Below, in pieces: positions 41,693 to 51,151 of a stretch of DNA of 64,000 nt; the stretch's first letter is position 1, and every line of letters starts with the position of its first letter. A program made the position numbers and the translations under genes. The stretch covers positions 52,856-116,855 of the forward strand of contig CALCHY010000339.1 of assembly GCA_937907415.1 (NCBI GenBank), written 5' to 3'. Origin of the DNA: an uncultured Trueperaceae bacterium (lineage in GTDB: Bacteria > Deinococcota > Deinococci > Deinococcales > Trueperaceae). The notes under the pieces are model-generated. The model was not told the origin of the DNA. It saw only the letters and a list, made by a program, of their open reading frames with translations, and searched no databases.

Positions 41693-44098
41693 CTACGCCC
41701 TCACGTTCCAGCGCCCATCCGCGCCCTGCAGGAACGGCACCCACGCGACGCCGACGAAGCGGAGCGCAACGTCGCGCGCCGTTGGCCTGATGGTCACGGA
41801 ATCGAGCTCGAGCTTGTCTGCCTGGAGGGGAGTGGCGCTAACGCCAGCGAGTTCTACTTCGAGCGCCGCGTTGAGGCTGGCGATCTCGGCCTGAGTCTGC
41901 GCCAACGATTCCCTGGCCCGCGCGACGTCGCCCTGGTCCTGCGTGATGCGCGCTCCCTGTCTGACCGCACTGGTGATCTTGCTCGCGCTGGGGCCCTTGC
42001 GCTTGGCGAACGCGCCGATGAGCGCCGCCCCTAGCGAGACCGCCGTGCCGATGCCCCGCGATTGCGCCTGCTGCGCCTCGCGCTGGATGGCCTGCGTTTG
42101 GGTCAGAGCGCGGCGTTCCAATGTCGTCAACTTGCTCGCGTAACGCTTGCGCACCTTGTCTACGGTGGAGTCGCGCACCTCACGTAGCGCCTGCGAGCAG
42201 CGTAAGCGGAAGTCCTGCTCGCTCTCGCCCGGTTCGGCGACTAGCTTGAGTTCCTTGTGCCGCAGGAGGGTCAGGGCGCCGTCTACTCGCAGCCAGCGTT
42301 CGAACGCCTGCGTCCAGCCCTTGACCGCGGTGGCGCCAGTGTCGACCGCCGGGAAGGCGCTCCACTGCACGCCCGCGCTCGGGTCGGAGCCGAGGGCGCT
42401 CGGGTCGATGCCGGCGTCCTCGCCGTTGGCGAAGTCGACGGCCACCACGCCTTCCTGGAAGTCGCAGAGACGCGCGACGCGGCGGTCGCTGGTGACGGCG
42501 TAAGTCTTGGAGTCGTAGTGCACGTCGGCTAAGCCAAGGGCCAGCGGGAAGTAGCGCGCGCCGTTCGTCACCCTGGCTGGCAGGAAGACCTGGGGTACGT
42601 GAGGCGGCAGGAACGGACGGCTGTTCGCGTCGCCATGCACGCTGGACTGGGTCGTCGTGGCTGGCGGCGCGGCTGGCACGGGCTCCGTGGCAGTCCCTTG
42701 CGAAGGTTGCGCTGCCTCTAGCTGCCTGATCTGATCGCGCGTGAGCGGCCCGGCCAGGTAAGACATGACCCAGCGCGTCTGGAACACGACCGGCTGCTTG
42801 GCGTGCACGTTGTGCAAGAGGAAGGTGCGTTTAGGCAGGCGGCCGATGGCGCCTGCGAGTTCGGCGCTCGACATGGCGCCAGCCAACGCGCTGTCGAGGC
42901 CCTCCGCCAAGCGCTGCTTGTCGCGCTCAGTTTGCAGCCTCCCTACGAACCACGTGCCCGCATTCGACAGCGCCTTGTAGTCGAGGTCGACGGGGTTCTG
43001 CGTTGCCAACGCCAACCCGACCCCGAAAGCGCGCGCCTGTTTGAGAAGCGTCAGTAGCGGCTTCTTGGAAGGCGGCTCTGCGACGGGCGGCAGGAAGCCG
43101 AAGAGCTCGTCGATGTAGACCATGGCCCTAAGGCTCGAGGTTCCCGATTGCGAACGCGTCCACGCAACGACCTCGGAGAGCAGCAGCGTGATGAAGAACA
43201 TCCGCTCTGCGTCAGACAGGTGGGCGATGGAGACGACGGCCACCTTCGCCTTGCCGTCCGGCCCGTGCAGGAGGCTCTGCACGTCTAGGGGTTCTCCCTT
43301 CGTCCACGCCTCGAACGACGGCGCTGCCAGCAGCCCGTTGAGGCCGAGCGCGAGCTTGAGGCGCTCCTTGGCCGGGAAGACGGTTTCCAGGTCCATGACG
43401 CCGAGCTTCTTGAACGGCGGTTCCTGGACGGAGTTGATGAGCGCCGCGACGCTGAGGTCCTCGCCCGCCCGCCACGCCGTCTCGAGGATGTTGGCGAGGA
43501 GGATGTGCTCCCTGCTGAGCGGGTCCGCGCTCTGACCCATGAGGGTGAGGACGCTCGTTACGGTCGCCTCGAGGCGGTCGCGCATGAGGTCAGGGTCGTC
43601 GAGCACGGTGCGCGGCGGGGCGGCGAAGGAGCGCAGCACGGAGATGCCGCGGCCAGCGCTCGAACCCGGCGTGTACACGACAACGTCGGCGGCGGCGCGC
43701 AAGCGCGCGATACGCGCGCCGTCCTGCCCCGACGCCGCGAGTCCAGCGCGCCACTGCTCAGCTTGCTGCGCTGCGAAGTCGTGCACGCTCATGCCGAGGC
43801 GCTCCGCCTCGCGGGCGTTGACCCAGGGCTCGAAGTCGCTCGGCGCTAAGTTCGGGAAGCTCAGGGCGAGGTTCGTGAGGTCGCCCTTCGGGTCGATGGC
43901 GAGGACGGGGATGCCGTCGATGGCGGCTTCCTCGATCAGACCAACGCCGAGGCCCGTCTTGCCGCTACCCGTCATGCCAACGATGACGGCGTGCGTCGTC
44001 AGGTCGGCCGAGTCGTAAAGTAGCGGCTGATCAGTCGCTTTCATGTCTGCGTCGGTCTCGCGGCCGAGGTAGAAGACGCCTAGTTTCTCGTAATCCAC
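41693..44098 (-). CDS. HerA/FtsK-like P-loop ATPase with coiled coil
   Basis: 801 residues from GTG 44098, five bases after GGAGG. The first 470 residues form a HerA-type ATPase: Walker A GMTGSGKTGLG near residue 45, DPKGD, Walker B VYIDELFGFLPP, and a TQNPVDLDYKALSNAGTWFVG segment like that of DUF853/HerA relatives. An Ala/Pro linker, then a charged helical region (about 600-750) with coiled-coil character follows. Probably a hexameric DNA-translocating or structural ATPase; no nuclease partner is nearby, so the role is unclear. Confidence 0.75.
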   Translation of the reverse strand: MDYEKLGVFYLGRETDADMKATDQPLLYDSADLTTHAVIVGMTGSGKTGLGVGLIEEAAIDGIPVLAIDPKGDLTNLALSFPNLAPSDFEPWVNAREAERLGMSVHDFAAQQAEQWRAGLAASGQDGARIARLRAAADVVVYTPGSSAGRGISVLRSFAAPPRTVLDDPDLMRDRLEATVTSVLTLMGQSADPLSREHILLANILETAWRAGEDLSVAALINSVQEPPFKKLGVMDLETVFPAKERLKLALGLNGLLAAPSFEAWTKGEPLDVQSLLHGPDGKAKVAVVSIAHLSDAERMFFITLLLSEVVAWTRSQSGTSSLRAMVYIDELFGFLPPVAEPPSKKPLLTLLKQARAFGVGLALATQNPVDLDYKALSNAGTWFVGRLQTERDKQRLAEGLDSALAGAMSSAELAGAIGRLPKRTFLLHNVHAKQPVVFQTRWVMSYLAGPLTRDQIRQLEAAQPSQGTATEPVPAAPPATTTQSSVHGDANSRPFLPPHVPQVFLPARVTNGARYFPLALGLADVHYDSKTYAVTSDRRVARLCDFQEGVVAVDFANGEDAGIDPSALGSDPSAGVQWSAFPAVDTGATAVKGWTQAFERWLRVDGALTLLRHKELKLVAEPGESEQDFRLRCSQALREVRDSTVDKVRKRYASKLTTLERRALTQTQAIQREAQQAQSRGIGTAVSLGAALIGAFAKRKGPSASKITSAVRQGARITQDQGDVARARESLAQTQAEIASLNAALEVELAGVSATPLQADKLELDSVTIRPTARDVALRFVGVAWVPFLQGADGRWNVRA

Positions 44099-44250
44099 GA
44101 TGCCTCCAGCTAGCAGCTATGCTGCGATGGTATCCGGTCACGCCCGGCGTTACCAAGCCGACGTGACCCGAGCCGCAAGGCCCATGCCCCGCCGCCGCCA
44201 CGCCCCCTAGCCGGCCTTGGCACCCAGTTGCGCCACGAAGGAACTACCCG

Positions 44251-46968
44251 ATGAAGACCTTCTATCTGATCGACGGCCACGCGCAGCTCTTCAGGGCATA
44301 CTACGCGCCGTTCCGCGACCTTACGAGCCCGACGGGAGAGCCGGTCAAGGCGGTATACGTCTTCACCCAGCTGCTGCTCAACGTCATGCGCAACGAGCGC
44401 CCCGACTACCTGGCCATCGCTTTCGACGTCAGCGACTCGACCACCCTCCGCAAGGGTTGGTACCCCGATTACAAGGCCAACCGCGACCGCTCGCCCGAGG
44501 ACCTCCAAGGGCAGTACGAGCGCATCCGCGAGGTGATCGACGCCATGCGCCTGCCCGTCTTCGAGCTCGAGGGCTACGAGGCGGACGACCTCATCGCGAC
44601 CATCAGTGAGCGCCTCAAGGGCGAGGACGTCGAGCTGCGCATCGCGAGCAAGGACAAGGACCTCCACCAGATCCTCTCGCACAAGGTCAAGATGTGGGAC
44701 CCCTCGACTGGTGAGCTCATCGACGACGTCGTGCTGAGGGCCGAGAAGGGTTACGGCCCCGAGCAGGCGGTGGAGATCCAGACGCTCGTTGGCGACGCCA
44801 TCGACAACATCCCAGGTGCCAAGGGGGTGGGCGTCAAGACGGCGGCTAAGCTCATTCACGAGTACGGCACGGCCGACGCCGCTGTCGCCAACGTGGGTAA
44901 GTTGACCCCGAAGCTGCGTGAAAACCTCCTAGCCCACGCGGAGCAGATGGAGTTGACGCGCCGGCTAGTCACCCTTGACAAGCACGTGAGCATGGAGTTC
45001 GAGCTAGCTTCCTGCGCGTACCGCGCGCCCGACGTAGCGCGCCTGCAGGGGGTCTTCTCCGAGCTGGGCTTCCGTACCTTCGCCGAGCAGGCGGCGGCGT
45101 TGGGCGGGGCGGAGGCCGAGGTGGACGAGGCGCCGCCCGCTCAACTCCAGCCGGCCGGCACGCGCCACGAGCTCGTCACGACCAGAGCGGAGCTCGAGAA
45201 GCTCTGCGCCGCGCTCGCTTCGGCGCCGGCGTTCGCCCTCGACACCGAGACGACGGCGCTCCTGGCCGTCGACGCCGACATCGTCGGTTACGCCTTCAGC
45301 CTCGAGGCGGGCGCCGGCTACTACGTGCCCGTCAGGAGTGACGCCGGCGGGCCGGTCATCGACCCGGAGGTGGCGGTCGCCGCGCTGAAACCGGTGCTCG
45401 AGGACCCGAGCACGTTGAAGGTCGGGCAGAACCTCAAGTACGACCTGAACGTCCTCGCGCGCGCTGGCATCACCCTCGCTGGCCCACTGTTCGACACCAT
45501 GGTCGCCGCCGCGCTGCTGCACCCTGAGCGCCGCACCAACAACATGGACGTGCTGGCGCGCGAGTTCCTCGGACTCACCACCACCCCCATCACCGAGTTG
45601 ATCGGCAAGGGCAAGAACCAACTCAACATGAGCGAGGTGCCGGTCGCTACGGTCGCGGCATACGCGGCCGAGGACGCGGACGTCACCTGGCGCCTCTATG
45701 AGCACCTCAACACGTTGTTGGATGAGGCGGGCGCCGACACGCGCGAGCTCTTCGCGGAGGTCGAGATGCCGCTCGTCCGGGTGCTTGCCTCCATGGAGCG
45801 CGAGGGCGTCGAGCTCGACACGGCCTTGCTCGAGGAGTACGCGGAAGTGTTAGGCGCCCGCATCGGTGAGCTACGCGGCGCGCTCATGGAGGCGGCCGGG
45901 GTGGAGTTCAACCCCGACTCGCCGAAGCAGTTAGGGGATGTCCTCTTCGACCACCTCGCCCTGCCCGTCATCAAGAAGACGAAGACTGGACGCTCGACCG
46001 ACGCGGAAGTCCTCGAGCGCCTCGCGAGCGAGACGGACCACCCGTTACCCAAGCTGCTGCTCGAGTACCGGGAGCTGACGAAGCTCTTGGGCACCTACGT
46101 TCAGCCGCTCCCCGGCTACCTTGCCGCCTCTACCGGTAGGCTTCACGCCTCGTTTCACCAGACGGGCGCGGCTACCGGCAGGTTGTCGTCGAGCGAGCCG
46201 AACATCCAGAACATCCCCGTGCGCACGGAGGCCGGCCGCGAGATCAGGCGCGCCTTCAGGGCGCCACCCGGCAGCGTGCTCATCAGCGCGGACTACTCGC
46301 AGGTCGAGTTGCGCATGCTCGCGCACTTCTCGTCAGACGAGGAACTCGCCCGCGCCTTCCGCGAAGGCCTCGACATTCATGCGTACGTTGCCGCGCAGGT
46401 CTTCGGCGTGCCCATCGAAGACGTGACGACCGACCAGCGGCGGGTGGCCAAAACCGTCAACTTCGGCATCGTCTACGGGCAGGGCGCGTTCGGCCTTGCG
46501 CGCACGCTCGGCATCCCGCAACGGGAGGCGGCGGCCTTCATCGAGGCATACAAGGCGCGTTACACGGGGCTCGAGCGCTTCATGCGCGAGTGCGTGGCCC
46601 GCGCGGAAGCTGACGGCTACGTGAGCACCATCCTCGGTCGCCGCCGTGTGATACCCGAGATCCGCTCGCGCAACCGCAACCTCAGGCAACTAGGTGAGCG
46701 CGTCGCCATCAACACGGTCATCCAGGGCAGCGCCGCCGACCTCATCAAGGTCGCCATGGTGCGGCTAGCTAAGCGCTTGAACGCCGAGTTCGCAGCCGCT
46801 CACCTGTTGATCCAGGTGCATGACGAACTCGTAGTCGAGGCGCCGGACGCCATCGCCGACGACGTAAGCAGAGTGACGGTGGAGGAGATGACGGGCGCCA
46901 TGCAGTTGCAAGTCCCGTTGCGCGTCGACGCGTCACGCGGCCGCAACTGGTTGGAAGGCAAGAGCTGA
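44251..46968 (+). CDS. polA: DNA polymerase I
   Basis: 905 residues from ATG 44251 with GAAGGA upstream. The 5'-nuclease domain (1-290), the 3'-5' exonuclease domain and the polymerase domain are all present. Exonuclease motifs are intact: Asp331 and Glu333 (DTETT), Asp398 (NLKYD) and Tyr471/Asp475 (YAAED). Polymerase motifs: Asp681 in ADYSQVELR, the O-helix RVAKTVNFGIVYG with Phe, and Asp858 in VHDELV. It functions in Okazaki fragment processing and repair, with proofreading retained, unlike Taq. Confidence 0.97.
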   Translation: MKTFYLIDGHAQLFRAYYAPFRDLTSPTGEPVKAVYVFTQLLLNVMRNERPDYLAIAFDVSDSTTLRKGWYPDYKANRDRSPEDLQGQYERIREVIDAMRLPVFELEGYEADDLIATISERLKGEDVELRIASKDKDLHQILSHKVKMWDPSTGELIDDVVLRAEKGYGPEQAVEIQTLVGDAIDNIPGAKGVGVKTAAKLIHEYGTADAAVANVGKLTPKLRENLLAHAEQMELTRRLVTLDKHVSMEFELASCAYRAPDVARLQGVFSELGFRTFAEQAAALGGAEAEVDEAPPAQLQPAGTRHELVTTRAELEKLCAALASAPAFALDTETTALLAVDADIVGYAFSLEAGAGYYVPVRSDAGGPVIDPEVAVAALKPVLEDPSTLKVGQNLKYDLNVLARAGITLAGPLFDTMVAAALLHPERRTNNMDVLAREFLGLTTTPITELIGKGKNQLNMSEVPVATVAAYAAEDADVTWRLYEHLNTLLDEAGADTRELFAEVEMPLVRVLASMEREGVELDTALLEEYAEVLGARIGELRGALMEAAGVEFNPDSPKQLGDVLFDHLALPVIKKTKTGRSTDAEVLERLASETDHPLPKLLLEYRELTKLLGTYVQPLPGYLAASTGRLHASFHQTGAATGRLSSSEPNIQNIPVRTEAGREIRRAFRAPPGSVLISADYSQVELRMLAHFSSDEELARAFREGLDIHAYVAAQVFGVPIEDVTTDQRRVAKTVNFGIVYGQGAFGLARTLGIPQREAAAFIEAYKARYTGLERFMRECVARAEADGYVSTILGRRRVIPEIRSRNRNLRQLGERVAINTVIQGSAADLIKVAMVRLAKRLNAEFAAAHLLIQVHDELVVEAPDAIADDVSRVTVEEMTGAMQLQVPLRVDASRGRNWLEGKS

Positions 46969-47035
46969 AGCTCAGCGCGCATCCGCCCACCTGACGCCTT
47001 CACGCTTGCCCACCCGGTCACGTTGAGCACCCGCA

Positions 47036-47076
47036 GCGCCACGGCCCCGCATCGACAGTGAGCAGGGCCGTGGCGC
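47036..47076. terminator. Bidirectional terminator-like hairpin after polA
   Basis: A perfect 12-bp stem, GCGCCACGGCCC (47036-47047) with its complement (47065-47076), around a 17-base loop, between the convergent polA and TPR genes. Confidence 0.6.
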
Positions 47077-47101
47077 CGCGCGTCAGGAGACGCCTGCCGG
47101 C

Positions 47102-48043
47102 TTAACCCGCGCTCCCATCCACCGCTGGAGCGCCGGCTGGGTCGGGCTCGCCGCCGCTCATGAGCCGCTGCGACTCTTTCTTGAACCAGCTGTAGGTGGT
47201 GTTGTCCGGCTGCAGGGCAGAAGCTCGGGAGTACGAGGTGAAAGCGTCCTCGTAGTTGCCCTGCTCGAAGGCTACACGCCCGAGCCAGGCCCACGCTTCT
47301 GGGTAGTCGGCGTTGCGCACCGTCGCGCTGGCGAAGCTAGTGCGGGCGGCGGTCATGTTGCCGCTCTCGTACGCCTCGATCCCCGAGAAGAAGTCGTTGG
47401 CGGCGTCGACGCCCCAGCGCGCCTGCGCTTGCGCGAGGCTGAGGAAGTACTGGGCGCCCTTATCGGTTGGGTCCAACTCGAGGTAGTTGCGCCACGCCAC
47501 GACCGCCTGCTCCGGGCGGCGCAGCTCAAGCAGGATGCGGCCGAGCCACCTGTGAGCCTCGAGGTTCGCGGGCAGCACCTTGGTCACTTGGAGGTACATC
47601 TCGGCAGAGCCAGCCTTATCGCCCTGCTGGTAGGCGGCGTAGGCGTTCTCGTTGGCGTCGCGGCCGTACAGCTCGGCGGCCTCCTCATCGAACGTGCCGC
47701 CTGCGGCCGCGTACTGTTCCCAAGTCCTGACTGCAGGACCAGGCCAGTTGGAGCGGCTGTACGCCTCCGCTAGGAAGCGCAGCGCGGCTGGGTTGCCTGG
47801 CGCCAAGGACACGGCGGTGCGGCCCTCGCGGAAGGCGGCTTGCCATAGCGGCTTGTCTGGGTATTGAGCGTCGTAGGTGGTCAAGGCCTCCGCCATGAGG
47901 GCCTCGCCGCGGTTGACGGCGTCCTGGGCGTTAGCGGGGAGGGCCTGAGCGATGACCGCGGACCCTAGCATGGCCAAGACCAGCAGGGCAGCTGCCAAGA
48001 AAGGTCGCCGGCGGTGGGTAAGTCGAGTTGAGTTGCTGTTCAT
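47102..48043 (-). CDS. Secreted tetratricopeptide-repeat protein
   Basis: 313 residues with a signal peptide (hydrophobic core residues 15-32, cleavage near AQA) and at least four TPR units, for example RTAVSLAPGNPAALRFLAEAY, ANLEAHRWLGRILLELRRPE and DYPEAWAWLGRVAFEQGNYE. GGAGAGAAC precedes ATG. TPRs mediate protein contacts; an envelope-associated scaffold or secretion accessory role is likely. An operator-like 7-2-7 palindrome lies upstream at 48130. Confidence 0.8.
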   Translation of the reverse strand: MNSNSTRLTHRRRPFLAAALLVLAMLGSAVIAQALPANAQDAVNRGEALMAEALTTYDAQYPDKPLWQAAFREGRTAVSLAPGNPAALRFLAEAYSRSNWPGPAVRTWEQYAAAGGTFDEEAAELYGRDANENAYAAYQQGDKAGSAEMYLQVTKVLPANLEAHRWLGRILLELRRPEQAVVAWRNYLELDPTDKGAQYFLSLAQAQARWGVDAANDFFSGIEAYESGNMTAARTSFASATVRNADYPEAWAWLGRVAFEQGNYEDAFTSYSRASALQPDNTTYSWFKKESQRLMSGGEPDPAGAPAVDGSAG

Positions 48044-48356
48044 GTTCTCTCCGATCGGGCGGCCGCCAGCGCGGGGGTGGTGCTCGGCGAGCGCAGCGCC
48101 ACATGTCTAATTGTTAGCCCGGTCACATGACGTTCAAATGAACGTGGGCCCAACGAACCTCAAGAGCGGTGAGCGCGGCGTCCGCCTGCGCCCCGCTCAT
48201 TAGGCTACCCGCAAGTTCCGAATCGTGGGGTGTCCAGCGACATGGCGGCACGGGCGGTGCCTGCGGCCAAGCGTTGCCGGTCGCCGCGGCCGAACCGGGG
48301 GGTATGATGCCCGCTACCTTTGGCTTGCGCCCTCGCGCACTTGGAGTCGCAACTTA
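48044..48356. other. Intergenic spacer between TPR gene and surE
   Basis: 313 bases between divergent genes. It holds the palindrome at 48130-48145, which overlaps a TTGAAC that could be a -35 box for the TPR gene, and TATGAT (48303-48308) as a possible -10 box for surE. I see no gene in it. Confidence 0.5.
48130..48145. promoter_or_regulatory. Operator-like palindrome ACGTTCA-AA-TGAACGT
   Basis: A perfect 7-bp inverted repeat with a 2-base centre about 90 bases upstream of the TPR gene. On the minus strand it contains TTGAAC, so a bound protein could cover the -35 region. No regulator of an obvious family is adjacent. Confidence 0.45.
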
Positions 48357-49094
48357 ATGAACATCTTGGTTAGTAACGACGACGGCGTGTTCAGCCCCGG
48401 CATAGCGGCCCTAGCGCGCGTCGCGAGTGAGTTCGGTCAGGTCCGCGTGGTCGCCCCAGATGTGGAGCAGTCGGCCATGAGCCACGCCATCACCGTCAGG
48501 CGGCCGTTGCACTACACGCGCGCGAGCATAGACGGCTTCGACGCCTACCGCGTCGACGGCACCCCCGCGGACTGCGTCGCGCTTGGAGCGCACATGTGGG
48601 ACACCGTCGACCTCGTCCTCAGCGGCATCAACCTCGGCTACAACATCGGCCACAACATCTGGCACTCTGGAACGGTCGCGGCCGCCAAGCAGGCGGCGTT
48701 CCTGCGCATCCCGGCCATGGCCTTCAGCTCGCCTAACACGGACGGCGGCACTGATTACACGCAGCTCGCCCCGTTCATCAGGCGGTCGATCGAGACGTTC
48801 ATCGCCTTGCCAGACATGCTGCTGCTCAACGTTAACGTGCCCGAGGAGCCGAAGGGCCTACTGTGGGCGCGGCAATCCGTGCGCCACTACGAGGGTTACG
48901 TCGTGGCAGGGGAGGATCCGCTTGGGCGCACGCACTACTGGTTCGCGGAGGAGCCGACCGAACAGGTGGAGGAGGGCACGGACCGCTGGGCGGTAGAGAA
49001 CGGTTATGTCGCGCTCACTCCGCTGCGGCTTGACCTGACAGACGAGGTGCTGCTTGCGCGGGCGCGCGCAGCGGTCGGGCCCGAACGGGCGTAG
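48357..49094 (+). CDS. surE: 5'/3'-nucleotidase SurE
   Basis: 245 residues from ATG 48357, the usual length. Metal-binding Asp8-Asp9 in LVSNDDGVFSPG, Ser/Asn sites in VVAPDVEQSAMSHAIT, and SGINLGYNIGHN are the SurE hallmarks. It removes phosphate from nucleoside 5'- and 3'-monophosphates and short polyphosphates, a stationary-phase survival function. The following dinB gene converges on it with a 13-base gap. Confidence 0.93.
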   Translation: MNILVSNDDGVFSPGIAALARVASEFGQVRVVAPDVEQSAMSHAITVRRPLHYTRASIDGFDAYRVDGTPADCVALGAHMWDTVDLVLSGINLGYNIGHNIWHSGTVAAAKQAAFLRIPAMAFSSPNTDGGTDYTQLAPFIRRSIETFIALPDMLLLNVNVPEEPKGLLWARQSVRHYEGYVVAGEDPLGRTHYWFAEEPTEQVEEGTDRWAVENGYVALTPLRLDLTDEVLLARARAAVGPERA

Positions 49095-49107
49095 CAGTCA
49101 GCCTCGA

Positions 49108-50199
49108 CTAGTCGGTTCGCGGCGGGAACTTGATGCGTTCCTGCGTGACGGCGCGGTCCGCCTGCGCCAACTGCGCTACCGTCACGCCCACCAACCTTAT
49201 CGGCAGCAGCGGCCTCTCGACCTCGAAAGCCAGGCTGCCTGCCGCGGCGCGTAGCGTGGCTTCGTCGACGACTGGGTTGGGCAGGGTGCGGCTGCGGGTA
49301 ACGGTCTTGAAGTCGCTGAAGCGGAGTTTGACCGTCACCGTGCGGGCCACCAGGCCGTGGCGGTTGAGGTGCATGGCGACGTCGCGGCATAACTCGACGA
49401 GGACCGGTTCGAGGTCCTGGCGGCGCGTCAAGTCGCGCTCGAGGGTCGTCTCCGACCCGAGTGACTTGCGCTCGCGGTGCGCTTCCACGGGGCGGTCGTC
49501 GATGCCGTTGGCGATGTCGTGGAAGAAGCGCCCAGCCTTACCGAAGCGTCGTTCCAACTCCTCACGGCTGCGGGCCCGCAGGTCACCGCCGGTCATCACG
49601 CCGAGTTCGCGCATGCGTTGCGCCGTCCGCGGCCCTACGCCGTGGAAGCGTTCGATCGGCAGCCGCGCGAGGAACGCGGCGGCTTCATGCGGCAAGATGA
49701 CCGTTAGCCCGTCTGGTTTGTGCATGCCGGACGCGACCTTGGCGAGGAACTTGCCGCCAGCCACGCCAGCCGAGGCGGTGAGGCCGGTCTCGCTTGACAC
49801 CGCTGCCTTGATGGCGCGCGCGATGAGCGTTGCAGACGGCGGTCCTTGCAGTGGGTTGGTGACGTCCAGGTACGCTTCGTCTAGGGCCAGTGGTTCGACG
49901 AGTTCCGTGTAGCGCCTGAAGATCGCTCGCACGTGCTGTGACACTTCGCGATAGACGTCGAAGCGCGGCGGCACCACCACCAGCTCTGGGCAGAGGGCGA
50001 GCGCCCTGCGCATCGGCAGTGCCGAGTGGACGCCGAAGCGCCGAGCTTCGTAAGACGCGGCCGCGACGACCGCCCGCTCGCCAGAGCCGCCAACCGCGAC
50101 AGGCTTGCCGCGCAGTTCCGGCGCGTCGCGCTGCTCGACTGATGCGAAGAACGCGTCCATGTCGACATGCACGACTTTGCGCGGAGCCGCCTCGCTCAT
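49108..50199 (-). CDS. dinB: DNA polymerase IV (Y family)
   Basis: 363 residues. Catalytic Asp13/Asp15 (HVDMDAFFASVE) and Asp108-Glu109 (PLALDEAYLDVT) are intact, with the little-finger domain at the C-terminus (SLGSETTLERDL). GGAGCC precedes ATG. It copies across damaged bases with low fidelity. The PLALDEA form of the motif, with Ala for the usual Ser, is a mild variant. It lies 21 bases after a DnaQ-like exonuclease gene on the same strand, probably one operon. No LexA-type site is recognisable. Confidence 0.93.
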   Translation of the reverse strand: MSEAAPRKVVHVDMDAFFASVEQRDAPELRGKPVAVGGSGERAVVAAASYEARRFGVHSALPMRRALALCPELVVVPPRFDVYREVSQHVRAIFRRYTELVEPLALDEAYLDVTNPLQGPPSATLIARAIKAAVSSETGLTASAGVAGGKFLAKVASGMHKPDGLTVILPHEAAAFLARLPIERFHGVGPRTAQRMRELGVMTGGDLRARSREELERRFGKAGRFFHDIANGIDDRPVEAHRERKSLGSETTLERDLTRRQDLEPVLVELCRDVAMHLNRHGLVARTVTVKLRFSDFKTVTRSRTLPNPVVDEATLRAAAGSLAFEVERPLLPIRLVGVTVAQLAQADRAVTQERIKFPPRTD

Positions 50200-50220
50200 G
50201 GCTCCAGGTTAGCGCGCGGC

Positions 50221-51126
50221 CTAGGCGCGGCTCGCGGCAGCGCTGCGGAGCCTGCGCATGACGGCGAGGGTGAGGCGCGCATCGTCGAGGCTGGTGTGGG
50301 ACTGCTCGCCTACGAGCACGCCCTCGATGAGGGCTGCGCGCTGCAGCCTCAGCGACCCGCTGACGCTGCGCACGGCCGAGTAGGCGCGCATGGCGCACTC
50401 GAACCCCGTCAGCTCCGACCTTAGCCGCCACTGGCGCGAAGTTTGCGCGAGCATGCGTTCGTCGAACGGGGCGTTCCATGCGAACACGCGGCGGCCGCCT
50501 AGCAGCCCCTCGAGTTCCGCGCTGACGTCTGGCCACGTTGGGGCGCCGCGCAGGTCAGCGAGGGTGTAACCGTGGATGCGCGTGGCGGCGGCCGGCACGT
50601 GGCCGGAGCGCGGGTACACCTTGCTCTCGAGCAGCACCTCGCCGCTCGAGTCGAGCACGCCGATCTCGATCACCTCGTCGCGGGTCGTAAGGCCCGTCGT
50701 TTCCGTGTCGAGCACGACGAAGCCTTCGCGGAACAGTTCGTCTAGCCAGCGTTGCGGGTCCTGCTGGCGACTAGCGCTGCCCCTCCCGCTGTCGCGATCC
50801 GGTCGGTCCTTGACTGGGATGTGCGAGCCGCGGCGCTCGGGTCTAACTGGCCTGGCGTCACCGTGCGCGTCGTCCGCTGCGCCTTGGCGCTGCGGGTGCG
50901 AGCCGCGAGGCCAGAGCGCGTCGCGTAACAGCCGCGCCTCGCTCGTGCTGAAGAGGGGCTCGAGCTCCCCGTTGCGGTGCAGGAACGCCCGCACCTCACC
51001 GAGGCGGGTAAGGGAGTTGGCCGTGAGTTCCGCGCGGGTTCGTAGGTCGCGCGGCGCAAGCCCGCGCTCCTCGTACACCGTGAGCCGCCCCTCGTCAGAT
51101 TGGTTGTGACCGTCCTCGCCTTGCAT
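50221..51126 (-). CDS. DnaQ-like 3'-5' exonuclease with N-terminal extension
   Basis: 301 residues. The exonuclease domain occupies about 130-295: Asp140 and Glu142 (VLDTETTG), an Asp in WNAPFDERML, and the HxxxxD end in HTSLDDARLT, giving a complete DEDDh set. The first 75 residues form a separate helical region that I do not recognise, joined by a charged, low-complexity linker (about 75-125). Cotranscription with dinB suggests trimming or proofreading alongside the error-prone polymerase. Confidence 0.8.
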   Translation of the reverse strand: MQGEDGHNQSDEGRLTVYEERGLAPRDLRTRAELTANSLTRLGEVRAFLHRNGELEPLFSTSEARLLRDALWPRGSHPQRQGAADDAHGDARPVRPERRGSHIPVKDRPDRDSGRGSASRQQDPQRWLDELFREGFVVLDTETTGLTTRDEVIEIGVLDSSGEVLLESKVYPRSGHVPAAATRIHGYTLADLRGAPTWPDVSAELEGLLGGRRVFAWNAPFDERMLAQTSRQWRLRSELTGFECAMRAYSAVRSVSGSLRLQRAALIEGVLVGEQSHTSLDDARLTLAVMRRLRSAAASRA

Positions 51127-51151
51127 GCCGCGTGCAGTCTACCCGCGAGCG

